Below, in pieces: positions 60,600-64,000 of a DNA stretch of 64,000 bases. Under the pieces are notes generated by a model. The model made no database searches, was not told the origin of the DNA, and worked only from the letters and a program-made list of their open reading frames with translations. Made by a program: the position numbers and the translations under genes. The stretch is from Vitis vinifera (lineage: Eukaryota > Streptophyta > Magnoliopsida > Vitales > Vitaceae). The stretch covers positions 30,277,001-30,341,000 of the forward strand of contig NC_081822.1 of the NCBI RefSeq assembly GCF_030704535.1, read 5' to 3'. Position 1 is the stretch's first letter. Each line of letters opens with the position of its first letter.

Positions 60600-61375
60600 C
60601 CAAACTATAGTCTAGTTCTTCCTTAATAGACGAAAAATTGGCTCACATATGTTTGCCAATCTTGCTATGAATCGACTGATGTACTGTTACCTACCCAGAA
60701 AACCCCTAATTTTTTTCTCAGTCCTTGGCACAAGCATGTCAAGTATGGCTTTGATCTTATCTGGGTTGATCTCTATGCCTTGCTCATTGACTATATGCCC
60801 CAACAATTTCCTAAAAGTCACTCCAAAAGTGTACTTCTTGGGATTCAGCTTCAATTTGAATTTCTGAATCTTCTTAAAGAATCTTTCTAGACTCGCTAGG
60901 TGATCTGCTCTACCTCAAGATTTCACAATCATATCATCCATATAAACTTCAACATTCCTATGCATCATGTCATGAAATAAAGTAGTAGCAACCCTTTGAT
61001 AAGTGGCTCCTATGTTCTTTAAGCTAAATGGCATAACCCTGTAATAATAGGTACCTCACTCAATAATAAAGGTTGTCTTCTCCATATCCTATGGAGCCTT
61101 CGAAATTTGATTATACCCTGAAAACCCATCCAGGAAAGACAACATTGAATGGCTTGCGGTGCTATCGACCAATAGATCAATGTGTGGGAGAGGAAAGTCA
61201 TCTTTAGGACTGGCTTTATTAAGGTCTTTGAAGTCAACACAAACTCTAACTTTTCCGTCCTTTTTGGAATCATGGACGATGTTAGCCAAGCACTTTGGAT
61301 ACTTAACCACTAATATAAATCCAACACTGAGTTGTTTTTGAATCTCCTATTTCACCTGCAAACTCCAACATAAGT
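60600..61375 (-). pseudogene. Tat/Ogre reverse transcriptase fragments
   Basis: 61310-61089 encodes VRVCVDFKDLNKASPKDDFP and FLDGFSGYNQI, the conserved RT fingers. Farther on, on the minus strand near 60930-60970, text encodes NVEVYMDDMIVKS, the catalytic YxDD region, in another frame. Several stops and shifts; inactive. Confidence 0.82.
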
Positions 61376-61379
61376 GTAA

Positions 61380-62616
61380 TTACCTTAATTTCTGCTTAAC
61401 TGGTTTGGCATGTGGCAAGATGGGTAGATGATGATGAATTATAGAGAGATCAAGGCCTGACATGTCTTCATATAACCATGCAAAGACATCTAAGTATGAC
61501 TTGAGTAAATGAATAAGTGTATCCCTCTCATCTATGGATAGGGGTAAACCAATCTTTAGCTCTCTAGGCTGATCATCTATGCCAAAATCAACAGTCTCAA
61601 CATCCCCTATAGCAGGTGAAACTCTCCAATCTATGGGGTCAGAGTCATGATCAAAAGAGTCTATATCTAAATCGGGTTGTGCAATTTCATCATGTATATC
61701 AAATATATGTGGAGTGGGTGAATGAGGAGCAAGTAATGAAACATCATCACAAGAGATAGACAAATACTCGTAAATGCTCAAATCCATAACTGAATCATCA
61801 GAAACATAGTCAGAGCAGGTGATAAATCCCGATAGAATGCCCATTGAAAGAGCTGGGTCCACAGAGTTGGACGCTCCTTCAATTGGGCCAATAGTGCCCT
61901 TATACATATCAATAGTAGGAATAACAAAAACAGAAAAATCAGGAGTAGGAATAACCTAATCTCCCTCAGCAATCTCGATGATATATACTCCAAAAAGCTC
62001 CAATGGCAAGAAAGACTCGCACTAAACTGCATCAAGGAATTGAATGATACCCAACATGTCCATCTCATCATGATACTCATAATGAGGAACTACTCCATCA
62101 ATCATATCTGCAGTTCAGGTCAATGACTACCCTATAATCAGTAGTCTCATCTGGGAAGCACAAGGAGAATAAGTTGGCTCCATCCGGAGATGGTGGAGCA
62201 ATCATCACAGAAGTTGACATGTTAGGGGTCTCATCACCCATTTGCATTTGATGAAGTATATGTTGAAGCTCATCCACTATACCATCCTCAATGCCTATCT
62301 CCTCAACGCGAGGCCGAATCTTTGATCCCCTAACAAAGTAATCAGCCAAATTGAAAGTGTAAAGGCGAATAGGATAATCAAATGGGATGCCAGACAATTG
62401 AGCCTTCACTTTATCCTTACGTAGTCGTGCCACATAATGAACATCATTCTCTATAGGGGTGAATCCAAGTCCAAAAGGAGTATCATGATCAATAGTAGTC
62501 ACAAACTCACTAGATCCATGATGGCATCGTCCTAACCCAAAACTAGGTAGAAATAACATGCCCTTCATCATATCAAGAATAAGGGTACTATTATGTTGGT
62601 TAAATGACATGGCCAC
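61380..62616 (-). pseudogene. Tat/Ogre protease-to-RT linker region
   Basis: 62616-62098 (MAMSFNQHNSTLILDMMKGM ... FGLGFTPIE) and 61907-61380 (TIGPIEGASNSVDPALSMG ... LDVFAWLYEDMSGLD) belong to the long acidic linker that Tat elements have between protease and RT; the latter ends in the phrase just before RT (HLPILPHAKPVKQKLR). Broken between 62098 and 61907. Confidence 0.75.
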
Positions 62617-62619
62617 AAA

Positions 62620-64000
62620 TCTCTACAAAAATCCTGAATCTCAAGGGTCTATACCTCATCAAATGTGAATCCTACCAGGAAAATATGATCATCACTATGA
62701 TTGATCTACAATACTGGCTCAGAAAATGAAATCATGTCTCTAGTATACTGTACTATAATAACTTGCCCATTATGGATAAACTTCACCTTCTAATGAAGGG
62801 AAGATGGAATAGCTCCAGCCTAGTGAATCCAAGGTTAGCCTAAAAGAAGGTTAAAGGGTGCAGGAATCCTAAAAAACTAGAATAATATAGAGAATCTGGT
62901 AAGGCTAATCAACAAATCTATAGTTAAGGTGCCCATGACCTCTCTTTGAGTGTTCTCATAAACTCTCACTGTCTATGTAGATGGACCAAAATCTAAGGGT
63001 GCAAAGCCGAGGGCTATAATAGTGGCTAGTAGACAAACATTCAGGGCAAAGCCATTGTCCAATAGGACGAATGAAACTCTATAGCCTAAACAAACAACTG
63101 TAATATAGAGAGAGAGCGAGTATGGTCAGAACTCTCTAGTGGTAGATCATCAGTAGAAAACATAATGTAGGTGACCCTATCAGTTATCATCATATGAATC
63201 AATCACTCTGGAGTAGTAGAGGTCTCAACACGTATCTGACTCAAGGCTTGAATAAGCGCATTTCTATGGGTACTAGAAGTAGCCAAAAAACACCAAATGG
63301 ATATCCGAGCTTGGGTGCTCTACGGTTGTCTCAAGATCTCATCATCATCCCTCTTGACCTTCTCGCGAGAGTCCGAACCACCAAATAGTCTAGTAACTAG
63401 AGATGCAGCTTGAGCTATTCTTTTATTACGAGTCATAACCTGTACATCAATATCCTCAGGCCATAGAATAAATGGAGCAAACATGTCCCCATGCCCGACA
63501 TCTGATGGTGTAGAAAGAATCAACTATAATGGTGCTCTATCCGGGATCAAGCTGAATGGTACAAGAATCGAAAAATCTTATGTAACTCCTATAATCTCAT
63601 AACCATCGTCTAGAACAATGATCTCAGGTAATCCATCATCCTAACTCAGCATATATATGTATGATGTCATCCTAAACAAAATCCCTATAATGAATACCAC
63701 CAATAGGAGGAGGCACTGAATGTGTGGTATGAGCAGGTAAAGGATTCGTGGTCACACTTGGTTGCCCCAAGTTAACTAGATCATAATCTATCAAGTCCTA
63801 AATAGCATGTCTTAGAGTAGAACAACAATCAGTGTCATGTCCTAGACCCTGATGAGCAATGAAGGTTCATCCTAAACTGAGGTGGCATAGGCTGAGGTGG
63901 TGGTCTCGGTACCAATACAGTCAACAATCCTCACTCTACGAGCTTCTGGAAAGCTCGACTCAAAGGCATTCTCAACTGGGAAAACTGTACCATTTGTCTC
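62620..64000 (-). pseudogene. Tat/Ogre gag end and protease remnants, cut by window edge
   Basis: 63523-63320 encodes a gag-side stretch ending SREKVKRDDDEILRQ. Further frames to about 62640 carry scattered protease-region phrases interrupted by stops. The element continues beyond 64000. Confidence 0.55.

Larger units (their letters stand above)
51660..64000 (-). mobile_element. Decayed Tat/Ogre-type Ty3/gypsy retrotransposon, running off the right edge
   Basis: Minus-strand pol fragments of one lineage run in order from 63523 to 59173 (gag end, protease region, RT, RNase H, integrase), broken by many stops and shifts. Phrases such as WPFSVWDIDIIGKISPKS and VCVDFKDLNKASPKDDFPLP are typical of Tat/Ogre elements. 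Downstream (51660-59170) comes a long non-coding region with two minisatellites, as expected for the hypervariable 3' untranslated region of this lineage, then at 51700-51960 text (GAGTCGCTACTTATTTTTG, GTGACTCCTTATTTGG, GAAGACCGTAGCAC) of the sort found in these elements' LTRs. LTR ends and target duplications were not located, so the left limit is approximate and other insertions may be nested within. Confidence 0.6.

Overview
This is a window of a plant nuclear genome. It shows GT..AG-spliced genes with AT-rich introns, an NRT1/PTR (NPF) transporter cluster, a Ty3/gypsy chromovirus with an initiator-tRNA-Met primer site, a Tat/Ogre-type gypsy relic and a Mutator-like element (MULE) with a Ulp1 protease gene. 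The overall look is that of a eudicot, possibly grapevine (Vitis); that species guess is an impression from the gene and repeat types, not proof.

Layout. (1) 1-2231: AT-rich sequence without genes, with TE-like scraps. (2) 2241-19188: a block of about 16.9 kb bounded by inverted repeats that begin GGGAGA and by near-matching 9-bp direct repeats (ATGTTAAAA / ATATTAAAA), the signature of a MULE. Inside are a GC-rich coding fragment beside the left TIR, tryptophan-rich WG/GW (Argonaute-hook-like) fragments, a short L1 LINE tail, four consecutive in-phase exons of an unidentified gene, a spliced Ulp1-like protease with one in-frame stop, a GRF zinc-finger ORF, a MULE transposase with one in-frame stop, its upstream exon, and four tandem copies of a ~332-bp AT-rich repeat. 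The Ulp1/transposase part may itself be a second MULE nested in the first, because weaker inverted similarity flanks about 7991-18227. (3) 19527-50911: five NPF5-type transporter copies (A-E), all on the minus strand. A and B form one two-gene unit and C and D a second; C is fused at its 3' end to the promoter-side sequence of B. D is intact (572 codons). A is open (574 codons) but has lost the second glutamate of ExxER and carries an 8.85-kb retrotransposon in intron 2. B stops about 44 codons early. C is a multiply broken pseudogene and E a fragment. (4) 21848-30697: a complete chromovirus with ~2.1-kb LTRs, GCTAA target duplication, PBS and PPT. The LTRs are nearly identical, yet gag-pol has a frameshift and four TAG stops. 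(5) About 51,660-64,000: a decayed Tat/Ogre-like gypsy element on the minus strand running off the right edge, with a 25-bp minisatellite (~40 copies) between pol and its presumed 3' LTR and a second minisatellite nearer the left end.

How it fits together. The only genes likely to serve the plant are the NPF proton-coupled transporters, with D the best candidate for function. The most interesting part is the MULE block: a transposon carrying Argonaute-hook-like coding fragments, which in plants belong to the RNA-directed DNA methylation machinery that silences transposons.
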